A DNA stretch of 64,000 nucleotides from the NCBI GenBank assembly GCA_963772335.1, contig CAVYXF010000003.1:1-64000 (forward strand), in the 5' to 3' direction. Position numbers and translations under genes: made by a program. The stretch is from CAVYXF01 sp963772335 (GTDB lineage: Bacteria; Pseudomonadota; Alphaproteobacteria; Rhizobiales; Rhodomicrobiaceae). How positions within the stretch are numbered: the first letter of the stretch is position 1; the number at the start of each line of letters is the position of its first letter. This document shows positions 18,702 to 26,595 of the stretch, one piece after another. The notes beneath the pieces are model-generated. The model ran no database searches and was not told where the DNA came from. It saw only the letters and a list, made by a program, of their open reading frames with translations.

Positions 18702-18845
18702 ATGGGCTTTGCACGCAAGGTCGCCGACCGGGTCATTTTCATGGATGCCGGCGAGATCGTGGAGGATGCGACCAAGTCCGAGTTTTTCGCCAATCCCCGC
18801 AGCGAGCGGGCGCAGGCCTTCTTGTCGAAGATCCTTCATCACTGA
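18702..18845 (+). pseudogene. C-terminal scrap of an amino-acid ABC transporter ATPase (GlnQ/AapP-like)
   Basis: About 47 codons read MGFARKVADRVIFMDAGEIV, then FFANPRSERAQAFLSKILHH and a stop. This is the C-terminal end of polar amino-acid ABC ATPases, where MGFAR follows the conserved H-loop His. Nothing upstream in this frame or nearby matches the Walker A, signature or Walker B parts, so over 80 percent of the gene is gone. It lies between rhaK and a convergent gene and marks a past deletion or rearrangement at the edge of the rhamnose locus. Confidence 0.8.
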
Positions 18846-18897
18846 ATGGGACAGGGGGACAACTCACATCGGCGCGCTTTGAGAAATCGGCGCGGGG

Positions 18898-20061
18898 TCA
18901 TGTCGCCAGGTTGCGCATTTCCGCGATCAGGTCGGCCTTGCCCTCGAAACCGATGCCCGGCAACTCTGGCATGGTGATGGTGCCGCTTTCCACACGCACA
19001 CCATCGGGGAACCCGCCATAGGGCTGGAACAGGTCCGGATAGGATTCATTGCCGCCAAGTCCCAGCCCCGCGGCGATGTTCAGCGACATCTGATGGCCGC
19101 CATGCGGGATGCAGCGGCGGGGTGACCAGCCATAGGACTTCAGCATGTCGAGCGTGCGCAGATATTCGACAAGGCCATAGCTCAGCGCGCAATCGAATTG
19201 CAGCCAGTCGCGATCCGGCCGCATGCCCCCATAGCGGATAAGATTGCGGGCATCTTGCATGGAGAACAGGTTCTCGCCTGTCGCCATCGGGCCGGGATAG
19301 TGCTCGGCGAGCTTGGCCTGCAGCTCGTAATCAAGCGGATCGCCCGCTTCCTCGTACCAGAACAGGTCATAGGCGCGCAGCGCCTTGGCGTAGGCAATGG
19401 CGGTATCGAGGTCGAGGCGGCCATTGGCATCGACCGCCAGCTTGCAGCCAGGCGGCAGAATGCCCAGCACCGTCTCGATGCGCTTCAGATCTTCGGCGAG
19501 CGCCGCGCCGCCGATCTTCATCTTGACCACCGTATAGCCGCGATCCAGATAGCCGCGCATCTCATCGGCGAGGCTTTGTAGGCCCTTGCCAGGATAGTAG
19601 TAGCCGCCTGCGGCATAAACGAAGACTTTCGGATCGGCCGTGCCGCCGTAGCGCTCGGCCAAGAGGCGAAACAGCGGCTTGCCGGCGATCTTGGCGATGG
19701 CGTCCCAAACCGCCATATCGATGGTTCCGATCGCGACCGACCGTTCGCCATGCCCGCCCGGCTTCTCATTGGTGAACATGGTTGCCCAGATCTTATGGGC
19801 GTCGAGATTTGTGCTTTCGGCATCGATAAGACTGCCCGGCTCCGCCGCCAAGAGACGCGGCGCGAAGCGCTCGCGGATCAGGCCGCCCTGGCCGTAGCGG
19901 CCATTGGAGTTGAAGCCATAGCCGATAACAGGTTTGCCATTGCGGATCACGTCGGTGACGACAGCCACGAGGCTGAGCGTCATCTTCGAGAAATCGATGA
20001 AGGCGTTGGCAATCGGGGAAGCGATGGGAGCGGTACGCTCCAGGATGTTGACGATGCGCAT
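18898..20061 (-). CDS. tarD: D(-)-tartrate dehydratase, enolase superfamily
   Basis: Encodes 387 aa. The sequence closely tracks the D-tartrate dehydratase of Bradyrhizobium: ANAFIDFSKMTLSLVAVVTDV, GYGFNSNGRYGQGGLIRERF, NEKPGGHGERSVAIGTIDMA, VVKMKIGGA with the catalytic Lys of the enolase superfamily, LAVDANGR and GATGEN-type metal ligands, and RRCIPHGGHQMSLNIAAGLG with the catalytic His. It dehydrates D-tartrate to oxaloacetate. The start at MRIVNIL fits relatives; an in-frame ATG 19 codons upstream is less likely. It is divergent from a DMT transporter gene. Confidence 0.9.
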   Translation of the reverse strand: MRIVNILERTAPIASPIANAFIDFSKMTLSLVAVVTDVIRNGKPVIGYGFNSNGRYGQGGLIRERFAPRLLAAEPGSLIDAESTNLDAHKIWATMFTNEKPGGHGERSVAIGTIDMAVWDAIAKIAGKPLFRLLAERYGGTADPKVFVYAAGGYYYPGKGLQSLADEMRGYLDRGYTVVKMKIGGAALAEDLKRIETVLGILPPGCKLAVDANGRLDLDTAIAYAKALRAYDLFWYEEAGDPLDYELQAKLAEHYPGPMATGENLFSMQDARNLIRYGGMRPDRDWLQFDCALSYGLVEYLRTLDMLKSYGWSPRRCIPHGGHQMSLNIAAGLGLGGNESYPDLFQPYGGFPDGVRVESGTITMPELPGIGFEGKADLIAEMRNLAT

Positions 20062-20227
20062 GGCAAAGGGTCCTCGGTCGCGCGTTTCAGAAGAAGGCCG
20101 GTTTGGACATGCTGCCACGCCGAGCCCCTCGCCGTCATTCCTGCGCAGGGAGAAGGCAAGTGCGCTTGCGTTGCATATTCACCTGAGCGACAACCCAACT
20201 GAAGCCCTCAAATAATAGGTTCCCCTC

Positions 20228-21157
20228 ATGAACCGTCTTACCGCCGATCTTCTGCTGCTCGGGGCTGCCGCCATCTGGGGGCTCGCCTTCTATTTCCAGA
20301 AGGCCGCTATGAGCGAGATCGGGCCGTTCCTGTTCATCACCGCCCGGTCTACGGTTGCGGCTTTGGCGCTTGCGCCCTTGGCGCTTCTGGAGATGAAAGC
20401 TCTCGTGCGGCGGACGCAGATGCCGATCGACCGCCAGGGTCTCCTCAAGCTTGGACTCGCGGGCGGGGCTGTGTTTTTCGTCGGCGCCGCTTTACAGCAG
20501 GTCGGCCTCCAAACGGCGACGGTCACCAATGCCGGGTTTCTGACTGGTCTTTATGTCGTCATCGCGCCGTTTATAATTTGGCTTACGGATAAGCGCCGGC
20601 CGCGTCCGGTCGTGTGGACGGCAGTTGCACTTGCCTTTACCGGCACCTGGGCGCTTGGCGGTGGTACGATCGGCGGCTTCTCCTTTGGAGATGGCCTCAT
20701 CGCGATCTGTGCCATTTTCTGGGCCATGCATATCGTGGTCACGGCCTGCTCCCCGCGTTTCGGCGCGCCGATGACCTATACCTTCCTGCAGTTCACCACG
20801 GTTGCAGCGATCGCCGGGACGGCTGCTATCGCGCTTGAGCCGATCTCGGCGGATGCGCTGACCAGGGCGTCGGGGGCGATCCTCTATGTCGGCCTTCTGT
20901 CAAGCGCCCTGACTTTCACGGTGCTGGCGATGGCAATGAAGCATACCCCGCCCGCGGAAGCCGCCGTGCTGGTCAGCATGGAAATCCTGTTCGCGGCGGT
21001 TGCCGGTGCGCTGCTGCTCGGCGAACGGCTGACACCGATTGGCTGGTTCGGCGCGGCATTGCTGTTTACAGCTACGCTGATCGTGCAGCTTGCGCCGCGC
21101 CCACGGCCGAGCGGAGGAAAGCGGCTGCAAAGCGAACTTGTCCCCGGAGCGCCGTGA
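20228..21157 (+). CDS. DMT family transporter (EamA domains)
   Basis: Encodes 309 aa with about ten hydrophobic segments arranged as two EamA repeats. It opens LLLLGAAAIWGLAFYFQKAAM and the repeats carry the usual PFLFITARSTVAAL and AEAAVLVSMEILFAAVAGALLLGERLTPIGWFGA stretches. Drug/metabolite transporters of this type move amino acids or metabolites across the inner membrane; the substrate cannot be told. Divergence from the tartrate dehydratase gene suggests a possible role in sugar-acid or dicarboxylate movement, which is inference only. Confidence 0.85.
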   Translation: MNRLTADLLLLGAAAIWGLAFYFQKAAMSEIGPFLFITARSTVAALALAPLALLEMKALVRRTQMPIDRQGLLKLGLAGGAVFFVGAALQQVGLQTATVTNAGFLTGLYVVIAPFIIWLTDKRRPRPVVWTAVALAFTGTWALGGGTIGGFSFGDGLIAICAIFWAMHIVVTACSPRFGAPMTYTFLQFTTVAAIAGTAAIALEPISADALTRASGAILYVGLLSSALTFTVLAMAMKHTPPAEAAVLVSMEILFAAVAGALLLGERLTPIGWFGAALLFTATLIVQLAPRPRPSGGKRLQSELVPGAP

Positions 21158-21220
21158 CGGCCTGCTGAGAGCGGCGGATTTTAATTGCAGTCCGAAGCGC
21201 CGCTCTAACCTTATGTGTGC

Positions 21221-21266
21221 GCATCGGATTTGTCCGAAAAGTGGTCTCCACTTTTCTGTCCGATGC
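21221..21266. repeat. Palindromic repeat or bidirectional terminator between convergent genes
   Basis: The arms gcatcgga...aaaagtgg and ccactttt...tccgatgc form a long hairpin around a TCT loop with one internal bulge. It sits exactly between the convergent ends of the DMT transporter and the hydroxyacid dehydrogenase, where it could stop transcription from both sides. Similar cgaaaagtgg/ccacttttc palindromes are familiar as dispersed repeats in rhizobial genomes; copy number was not tested here. Confidence 0.65.
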
Positions 21267-21267
21267 A

Positions 21268-22260
21268 CTAGAACATCGCCGGGTAGACACGATCCGGCGG
21301 CGTGTGCCCGTCCAGGAACGTCTTGATATTGATAATCACCTTCTCGCCCATATCGACGCGGCCTTCCAGCGTCGCCGAGCCCATATGCGGCAGCGCCACC
21401 ACCTTGTCGCTGCGCAGGAGCTTTGGATTGATCGCGGGCTCATGCTCGAACACGTCGAGCCCGGCTCCGGCAATCTCGCTGGCATCGATCATCCGGGCGA
21501 GCGCATTTTCGTCGATCACCTCGCCGCGGGCGGTGTTGACGATATAGGCGTTCGGCTGCAGGAGCTTCAGCCGCCGCGCGGACAGCAGGTGGAAGGTCGC
21601 CGGCGTGTGCGGACAATTCACCGAGACAATGTCCATGTTGGCCAGCATCTGATCGAGGCTCTCCCAATAGGTCGCGCCCAGATCGGCCTCGACCGCGGCC
21701 GGCACGCGCCTGCGGTTGTGGTAATTGATGGTCAAGCCGAACGCCTTGGCCCGGCGCGCAACGGCCTGGCCGATCCGGCCCATACCGATAATGCCGAGCT
21801 TCTTGCCATAGATGCGATGGCCAAGCATCCATGTCGGCGACCAGCCGCTCCATTCCCCGGCAGTGTCCTTCAGGAACTTTGCCCCTTCCGCAAGGCGTCG
21901 CGGAACCGCGAGAATCAACGCCATAGTCATATCGGCGGTGTCCTCGGTCAGGACACCGGGGGTGTTGGTGACCACAATGCCGCGGTTGCGCGCCGTCTCC
22001 AGGTCGATATTGTCGACACCAGTGCCGAAATTGGCGATCAGCTTCAAAGCCGGCCCGCTCTGCGATAGAACCGACCGGTCGATGCGATCCGTCACTGTCG
22101 GCACGAGAACGGCGGCGTTCTGCACGGCCTCGACGAGCTGCTCACGCGTCATCGGCCTGTCGTCGACATTGAAGCGCGCGTTGAACAGCTCGCGCATGCG
22201 CGCCTCGACGAGCTCTGGCAGTTTTCGCGTGACAATCACGGGAGGTTTTTCGGCATTCAT
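21268..22260 (-). CDS. D-isomer specific 2-hydroxyacid dehydrogenase (glyoxylate/hydroxypyruvate reductase type)
   Basis: Encodes 330 aa. It carries the NAD(P)-binding motif KKLGIIGMGRIGQAVARRAKAFG, the substrate-loop Arg in VNTARGEVIDENAL, the catalytic Glu region DVFEHEP and the final His in LPHMGSATLEGR. GTGVDNIDLETARNRGIVVTNTPGVLTEDTADM is typical of the GyaR/D-glycerate dehydrogenase branch, which reduces glyoxylate or hydroxypyruvate. Near the tartrate dehydratase gene, it suggests handling of C2-C4 hydroxy acids. Exact substrate is not certain. Confidence 0.88.
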   Translation of the reverse strand: MNAEKPPVIVTRKLPELVEARMRELFNARFNVDDRPMTREQLVEAVQNAAVLVPTVTDRIDRSVLSQSGPALKLIANFGTGVDNIDLETARNRGIVVTNTPGVLTEDTADMTMALILAVPRRLAEGAKFLKDTAGEWSGWSPTWMLGHRIYGKKLGIIGMGRIGQAVARRAKAFGLTINYHNRRRVPAAVEADLGATYWESLDQMLANMDIVSVNCPHTPATFHLLSARRLKLLQPNAYIVNTARGEVIDENALARMIDASEIAGAGLDVFEHEPAINPKLLRSDKVVALPHMGSATLEGRVDMGEKVIINIKTFLDGHTPPDRVYPAMF

Positions 22261-22300
22261 TAAGACATCTCCCGAAAAGGATAGTGTGCAGGCAGAAAAC

Positions 22301-22378
22301 CTCGTGTGGCGGATCTGAAGTTCGCACCATCATTGCGGCACTCTCTCACGCGAACTTCAGATCCTAAAGTCACACGAG
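22301..22378. repeat. Large perfect inverted repeat (hairpin 1)
   Basis: GGATCTGAAGTTCGC at 22311-22325 is mirrored perfectly by GCGAACTTCAGATCC at 22350-22364 around a 24-nt loop. The stem is extended outside by ctcgtgtg (22301-22308) and cacacgag (22371-22378). It lies in the 334-bp gap between the dehydrogenase gene and the SH3 gene. It may be a dispersed palindromic element or a structured RNA; see hairpin 2 next to it. Confidence 0.8.
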
Positions 22379-22395
22379 AATCTTTGCAGTTGCTA

Positions 22396-22464
22396 GTGTC
22401 CTTTTCGATTCGAAAGTTCGTTGGTACTGGGTATTGGTGCTGACGAACGGTCGAATCGGGACAC
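22396..22464. repeat. Large imperfect inverted repeat (hairpin 2)
   Basis: The 16-nt arms cgattcgaaagttcgt (22406-22421) and acgaacggtcgaatcg (22443-22458) match at 14 of 16 positions, and are extended by gtgtcc (22396-22401) and ggacac (22459-22464). The loop is about 21 nt. It follows hairpin 1 after 17 nt. The remaining ~130 bp before the SH3 gene show no reading frame. Confidence 0.7.
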
Positions 22465-22594
22465 CAGCCGGACAATCCTGGCAATCCCGGCGTTCTGTGT
22501 AACAGAAGCCACCTATGATGACAAAGCTGCCCGTGACTTGCCACAGCCAAGAGCAATTCCCGCCCGATCTGCTCGCAAGTAGGTTAGATAAGAG

Positions 22595-23149
22595 ATGACG
22601 ATAAGCATTCGCAGCGCCGTTTTTCTCACCCTCGTCCTGATCGGGGCCGCCCTTATCTGCGCACCGGCCCTGCGCGCGCAGGACAGTAAGATCGATCTTT
22701 CGGCGCGCAAGAGCGGGCCGAGCGGCCTGCCTTTGCCCCGCTTCGTCAGCCTCAAGTCGGACGAGGTGAATGTCAGGCGCGGGCCGGGCTGGGATCACGC
22801 GGTGCTGTGGGTCTACCGGCGCGTTGGGCTCCCGGTCGAGATCATCGCCGAATATGACATCTGGCGCCAGGTGCGCGACAGCGAGGGCGCGACCGGTTGG
22901 GTGCTCGGCTCGCTGCTCTCGGGCCGGCGCACGGTGCTGATCGCGCCCTGGAAGACCGACCACCGCACCATCGATCTTTATGAGGTGGCGGAGAAGAGCA
23001 ACGCCGTGCGTGCCAAACTTGCCCCCGGCGTGCTGGGCGACGTCGAGAAATGCGACGGCAGATGGTGCGAAATCGATGCCGGCGGGATTTCCGGCTTTAT
23101 CAATCAGGAGATGGTGTGGGGGGTCTATCCCGGCGAGATGATCAACTAA
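22595..23149 (+). CDS. Secreted SH3-domain protein
   Basis: Encodes 184 aa. It has an N-terminal signal peptide (about residues 1-27, ending ALRAQ) and then two bacterial SH3-like units: VSLKSDEVNVRRGPGWDHAVLWVYRR with VRDSEGATGWVLGSLLSGRR, and a second around AVRAKLAPGVLGDVEKCDGRWCEIDAGGISGFI. Such proteins act in the periplasm, probably binding peptidoglycan or partner proteins. It precedes a convergent irr gene, as in several Hyphomicrobiales, but no direct link to iron control can be seen. Confidence 0.82.
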   Translation: MTISIRSAVFLTLVLIGAALICAPALRAQDSKIDLSARKSGPSGLPLPRFVSLKSDEVNVRRGPGWDHAVLWVYRRVGLPVEIIAEYDIWRQVRDSEGATGWVLGSLLSGRRTVLIAPWKTDHRTIDLYEVAEKSNAVRAKLAPGVLGDVEKCDGRWCEIDAGGISGFINQEMVWGVYPGEMIN

Positions 23150-23158
23150 GGGAGAGGC

Positions 23159-23605
23159 TTAACCCTCTTCCTGCACGCGCTCGCCCTTCGGCACCAGGCG
23201 AATCAGCACATCGACGCGCGCGATCTCCATCCCCGCGGGAGGCTGGGGCAGCGACATGACCGACATGGTGCCGCTCTTGATATCCACCAACGCGCCATCG
23301 CGCTCGAAATAGAAATGATGATGGTCCGAGGTGTTGGTGTCGAAATAGGTCTTGGAGCCTTCCACCGCCACTTCGCGCAGGAGCCCGACCTCGGTGAATT
23401 GGTGCAAGGTGTTGTAGACCGTCGCGAGCGATACGCGAATCGCGCTGCCGATTGCCTCAAGATGCAGCATCTCGGCCGTGACATGGCGGTCGCCGCTGCC
23501 GAACAGCAGCGCGGCCAATGCGTTGCGCTGGCGCGTCGGCCGCAGCCCCGCACGCTTCAACAGCCCAGCAATGTCCCTCGCCTCAACGCAGCCGGCCATA
23601 CCCAT
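23159..23605 (-). CDS. irr: Iron response regulator Irr (Fur family)
   Basis: Encodes 148 aa. LLKRAGLRPTRQRNALAALLFGSGDRHVTAEML is the Irr/Fur winged helix, VSLATVYNTLHQFTEVGLLREV follows, and the DHHHFYFERD segment is the HHH heme/metal region typical of Irr. Irr represses or activates iron- and heme-related genes under iron limitation in Hyphomicrobiales and is degraded on binding heme. The N-terminal Cys-Pro heme regulatory motif of Bradyrhizobium Irr is absent: the N-terminal Cys is followed by Val. The start at MGMAGC is preferred over the longer frame. It is divergent from fabA. Confidence 0.92.
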   Translation of the reverse strand: MGMAGCVEARDIAGLLKRAGLRPTRQRNALAALLFGSGDRHVTAEMLHLEAIGSAIRVSLATVYNTLHQFTEVGLLREVAVEGSKTYFDTNTSDHHHFYFERDGALVDIKSGTMSVMSLPQPPAGMEIARVDVLIRLVPKGERVQEEG

Positions 23606-23791
23606 ATTGCCCTTGCATGGAGAAGCCAAAAATATATTGTGTGCCGGTCTTGCGTGCAACTATATGCGCAAGATGCGGCAATTCCTATTGTGCGCGTAGC
23701 GGCCTTTTGCGAAAGCGGTGCGCTGTGCTACGTAACATACGCTCAAATGGGAGCGATGCAAATATCCCGCAAGTCGACGGTCTGAGGTACG

Positions 23792-24328
23792 ATGGCTGAA
23801 CGCCGAACCACTTACGAATATGAGGATCTCCTGGCCTGTGCCCGGGGTGAGATGTTCGGTCCGGGCAATCCGCAATTGCCGTTGCCCCCAATGCTGATGT
23901 TTGATCGCATTGCCAAGATTACCGAGACCGGCGGCGAGCACGGCCACGGGCAAATCGTTGCCGAGCTGGAGGTCAAACCGGACCTTTGGTTCTTTCCTGT
24001 GCATTTCAAAGGCGATCCGGTGATGCCGGGCTGCCTGGGGCTCGATGCGCTCTGGCAGATGCTCGGCTTTTTCCTCGGCTGGATCGGCGGCAAGGGCAAG
24101 GGCCGCGCGCTCGGAGTGGGCGAGGTGAAGTTGTCCGGCATGGTGCTGCCGAGCATCAAGAAGCTTGAGTACATCGTCGATCTAAAGCGCGTCATCCGCC
24201 GAAAACTCACCCTGGGGATCGGCGATGGTCTTCTAAAAGCCGACGGGGTGACCATCTACATTGCGAGAGATTTGCGCGTCGGGCTGTTCGAGACGGCCCC
24301 GGGAGAGACGTCGACGGCGGGCGCTTAA
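23792..24328 (+). CDS. fabA: 3-hydroxydecanoyl-ACP dehydratase FabA
   Basis: Encodes 178 aa. It catalyses dehydration of 3-hydroxyacyl-ACP and trans-2/cis-3-decenoyl-ACP isomerisation, the entry to unsaturated fatty acids. The hot-dog helix and active site are intact: FPVHFKGDPVMPGCLGLDALWQ, with His71 and Asp85. IGVG-type GVGEVKLSG and the C-terminal YIARDLRVGLF follow. It is the first gene of fabA-fabB-fabI, the usual Hyphomicrobiales order next to a divergent irr gene. Length is normal. Confidence 0.95.
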   Translation: MAERRTTYEYEDLLACARGEMFGPGNPQLPLPPMLMFDRIAKITETGGEHGHGQIVAELEVKPDLWFFPVHFKGDPVMPGCLGLDALWQMLGFFLGWIGGKGKGRALGVGEVKLSGMVLPSIKKLEYIVDLKRVIRRKLTLGIGDGLLKADGVTIYIARDLRVGLFETAPGETSTAGA

Positions 24329-24393
24329 GCGACGCTGGCCGCGCATCCATCTGACAACAATCGGCGCTTATCCGGGATGAAAGAGGAGGTCCG

Positions 24394-25611
24394 ATGAGAC
24401 GTGTTGTCGTAACTGGCATGGGCATTGTATCGTCCATCGGCAACAACACTCAAGAGGTCGTGGCATCGCTCCGAGAGGCGCGCTCGGGGGTCGTCGCCGC
24501 CAGGAAATATGCCGAGCTTGGCTTCCGCTGCCAGGTCCATGGCGCGCCGCGCCTGGATTGGGAGCAGGTACTCGACCGCAAGGTGAGGCGCTTCATGGGC
24601 GCCGGCGCTGCCTGGAACTACATCGCTATGGAGCAGGCGATCCAGGATGCCGGTCTCCAAAAATCAGACATATCGAATGAGCGGACCGGCCTGATCATGG
24701 GGTCTGGCGGCCCGTCGACGCGGGCGATCGTGCAGGCCGCAGACACCACGCGCGAGAAAGGCCCGCGCAAGGTCGGCCCGTTCGAGGTGCCGAAATCGAT
24801 GTCCTCGACCAATTCGGCAACGCTCGCAACGCCCTTCCAGATCAAGGGCATTAATTATTCGATTTCTTCGGCCTGCTCGACCTCGGCGCATTGCATTGGC
24901 AATGCCGCGGAGATGATCCAATGGGGCAAGCAGGACATCATGTTTGCCGGCGGCGGCGAGGAGCTCGACTGGACTTTGTCGGTGCTGTTCGACGCCATGA
25001 ACGCCATGTCCTCGGGTTTCAACGAGACGCCGGAGAAAGCCAGCCGCGCGTATGACGTCAATCGCGACGGCTTTGTCATCGCGGGCGGGGCGGGCGTGCT
25101 GGTATTGGAGGAGATGGAGCACGCCAAGGCGCGGGGCGCCACGATTTATGCCGAGCTTGCCGGTTATGGCGCCAATTCTGACGGCTACGACATGGTGCAG
25201 CCCTCTGGCGAGGGAGCAGCGCGTTGCATGCGCATGGCCATGGACGGAATCGACTGCGATGTCGATTATGTCAACCCTCACGCCACCTCCACGCCGATCG
25301 GCGACATCCGCGAGATCGATGCCATGCGCGAAGTGTTCGGCAGGAAGATGCCGCCGATCTCCGCGACCAAGTCATTGACCGGCCATTCGCTGGGTGCGGC
25401 AGGTGTCCAGGAGGCGATTTATTGCCTCTTGATGATGAAAAACGGCTTTATCTGCCAGTCTGCCAACATCGAAGAGCTTGACCCAGCCTTTGCCGATGTG
25501 CCCATAGTTCGAGAGCGGCTCGACAATGTCGAGTTGAACTGCGTGATGTCGAACAGCTTCGGCTTTGGCGGCACCAATGCTGCGCTGGTCTTCAAACGCT
25601 ATCATGCCTGA
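24394..25611 (+). CDS. fabB: Beta-ketoacyl-ACP synthase I
   Basis: Encodes 405 aa. It elongates acyl-ACP with malonyl-ACP and is needed to extend the cis-unsaturated product of FabA. The catalytic triad is visible: Cys161 in SISSACSTSAHCIG, His in NPHATSTPIGD and His in SLTGHSLGAAGVQE. The C-terminal NSFGFGGTNAALVF is diagnostic for ketosynthases. A GAGGAGG-like site (gaggaggtcc) precedes the ATG. It lies 65 bp after fabA. Confidence 0.95.
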   Translation: MRRVVVTGMGIVSSIGNNTQEVVASLREARSGVVAARKYAELGFRCQVHGAPRLDWEQVLDRKVRRFMGAGAAWNYIAMEQAIQDAGLQKSDISNERTGLIMGSGGPSTRAIVQAADTTREKGPRKVGPFEVPKSMSSTNSATLATPFQIKGINYSISSACSTSAHCIGNAAEMIQWGKQDIMFAGGGEELDWTLSVLFDAMNAMSSGFNETPEKASRAYDVNRDGFVIAGGAGVLVLEEMEHAKARGATIYAELAGYGANSDGYDMVQPSGEGAARCMRMAMDGIDCDVDYVNPHATSTPIGDIREIDAMREVFGRKMPPISATKSLTGHSLGAAGVQEAIYCLLMMKNGFICQSANIEELDPAFADVPIVRERLDNVELNCVMSNSFGFGGTNAALVFKRYHA

Positions 25612-25675
25612 GCAATCGGCCCGCATCGCAAGGGAACGGGCGGGCTTCGCGGAAATCTAACGCCGAGAGCTTACG

Positions 25676-26572
25676 ATGACGGGGATTGATATCGCCAGGC
25701 CCGGACCGCTGATGGCAGGAAAGCGCGGGCTGATCATGGGGGTCGCCAATGAGCGGTCCATCGCCTACGGCATTGCCCGGGTGCTGGCCGGTCATGGGGC
25801 CAAGCTTGCCTTCAGCTATCAAGGTGATGCCTTCGGACGGCGCGCCGTCCCGCTCGCACAGCAGCTCGGCGGCGAAATCATCGTGCCCTGTGATGTGATG
25901 GACCTCGCCTCAGTTGATTCGGTGTTCGCCGAGATCGGCCGCAAATGGGGCTCGCTCGATTTCGTCGTTCACGCCCTCGCCTTTTCCGACCGCAATGAGC
26001 TGCGCGGGCGCTATGTGGACACCACACGGCAGAACTTCACCAATACCATGGTGATCTCCTGCTTCTCCTTCACCGAGGTCGCCAAACGCGCGGCTGCACT
26101 CATGCCACGCGGCGGATCGCTTATCACCCTCACCTATGGCGGCTCGAGGCGCGTCGTGCCGCGCTACAATGTCATGGGGGTAGCAAAGGCCGCGCTCGAA
26201 GCCTCCGTGCGCTACATGGCCGCTGATCTCGGTGAGCAGGGCATCCGGGTCAACGGCCTCTCGCCCGGACCGATGCGCACGCTGGCGGGCGCCGGCATTT
26301 CAGATGCGCGGGTGCTGTTCAACTATCAAAAGATGCATTCCCCGCTTCGGCGCACACCGAGCCTCGATGAGGTGGGGGGCGCCGCGCTCTACCTGCTCTC
26401 CGACCTCTCCACAGCGGTGACCGGCGAGATCCATTATGTGGATAGCGGCTACAACATCGTGGCCATGCCTCGGCCGGAGACAATCAAGGAAAGCGGCGAG
26501 GGAACCGCTGCCTTGAACGGTAATGGCGATAATGGAGCGGATGTCGTCAAGTCACCCCGGGCGGCGGAGTAA
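25676..26572 (+). CDS. fabI: Enoyl-ACP reductase FabI
   Basis: Encodes 298 aa. It reduces trans-2-enoyl-ACP with NADH, the last step of each fatty-acid elongation round. SDR features specific to FabI are MGVANERSIAYGIA, DVMDLASVDSVF, HALAFSDR and the active-site Tyr164-x6-Lys171 in YNVMGVAKAAL. A hydrophilic tail of about 30 residues beyond the normal FabI end (AALNGNGDNGAD...) is unusual. It completes fabA-fabB-fabI and converges on opgD, with only 23 bp between the corrected gene ends. Confidence 0.93.
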   Translation: MTGIDIARPGPLMAGKRGLIMGVANERSIAYGIARVLAGHGAKLAFSYQGDAFGRRAVPLAQQLGGEIIVPCDVMDLASVDSVFAEIGRKWGSLDFVVHALAFSDRNELRGRYVDTTRQNFTNTMVISCFSFTEVAKRAAALMPRGGSLITLTYGGSRRVVPRYNVMGVAKAALEASVRYMAADLGEQGIRVNGLSPGPMRTLAGAGISDARVLFNYQKMHSPLRRTPSLDEVGGAALYLLSDLSTAVTGEIHYVDSGYNIVAMPRPETIKESGEGTAALNGNGDNGADVVKSPRAAE

Positions 26573-26595
26573 CGCGTCGCCTCCGCCTGCGCTGG

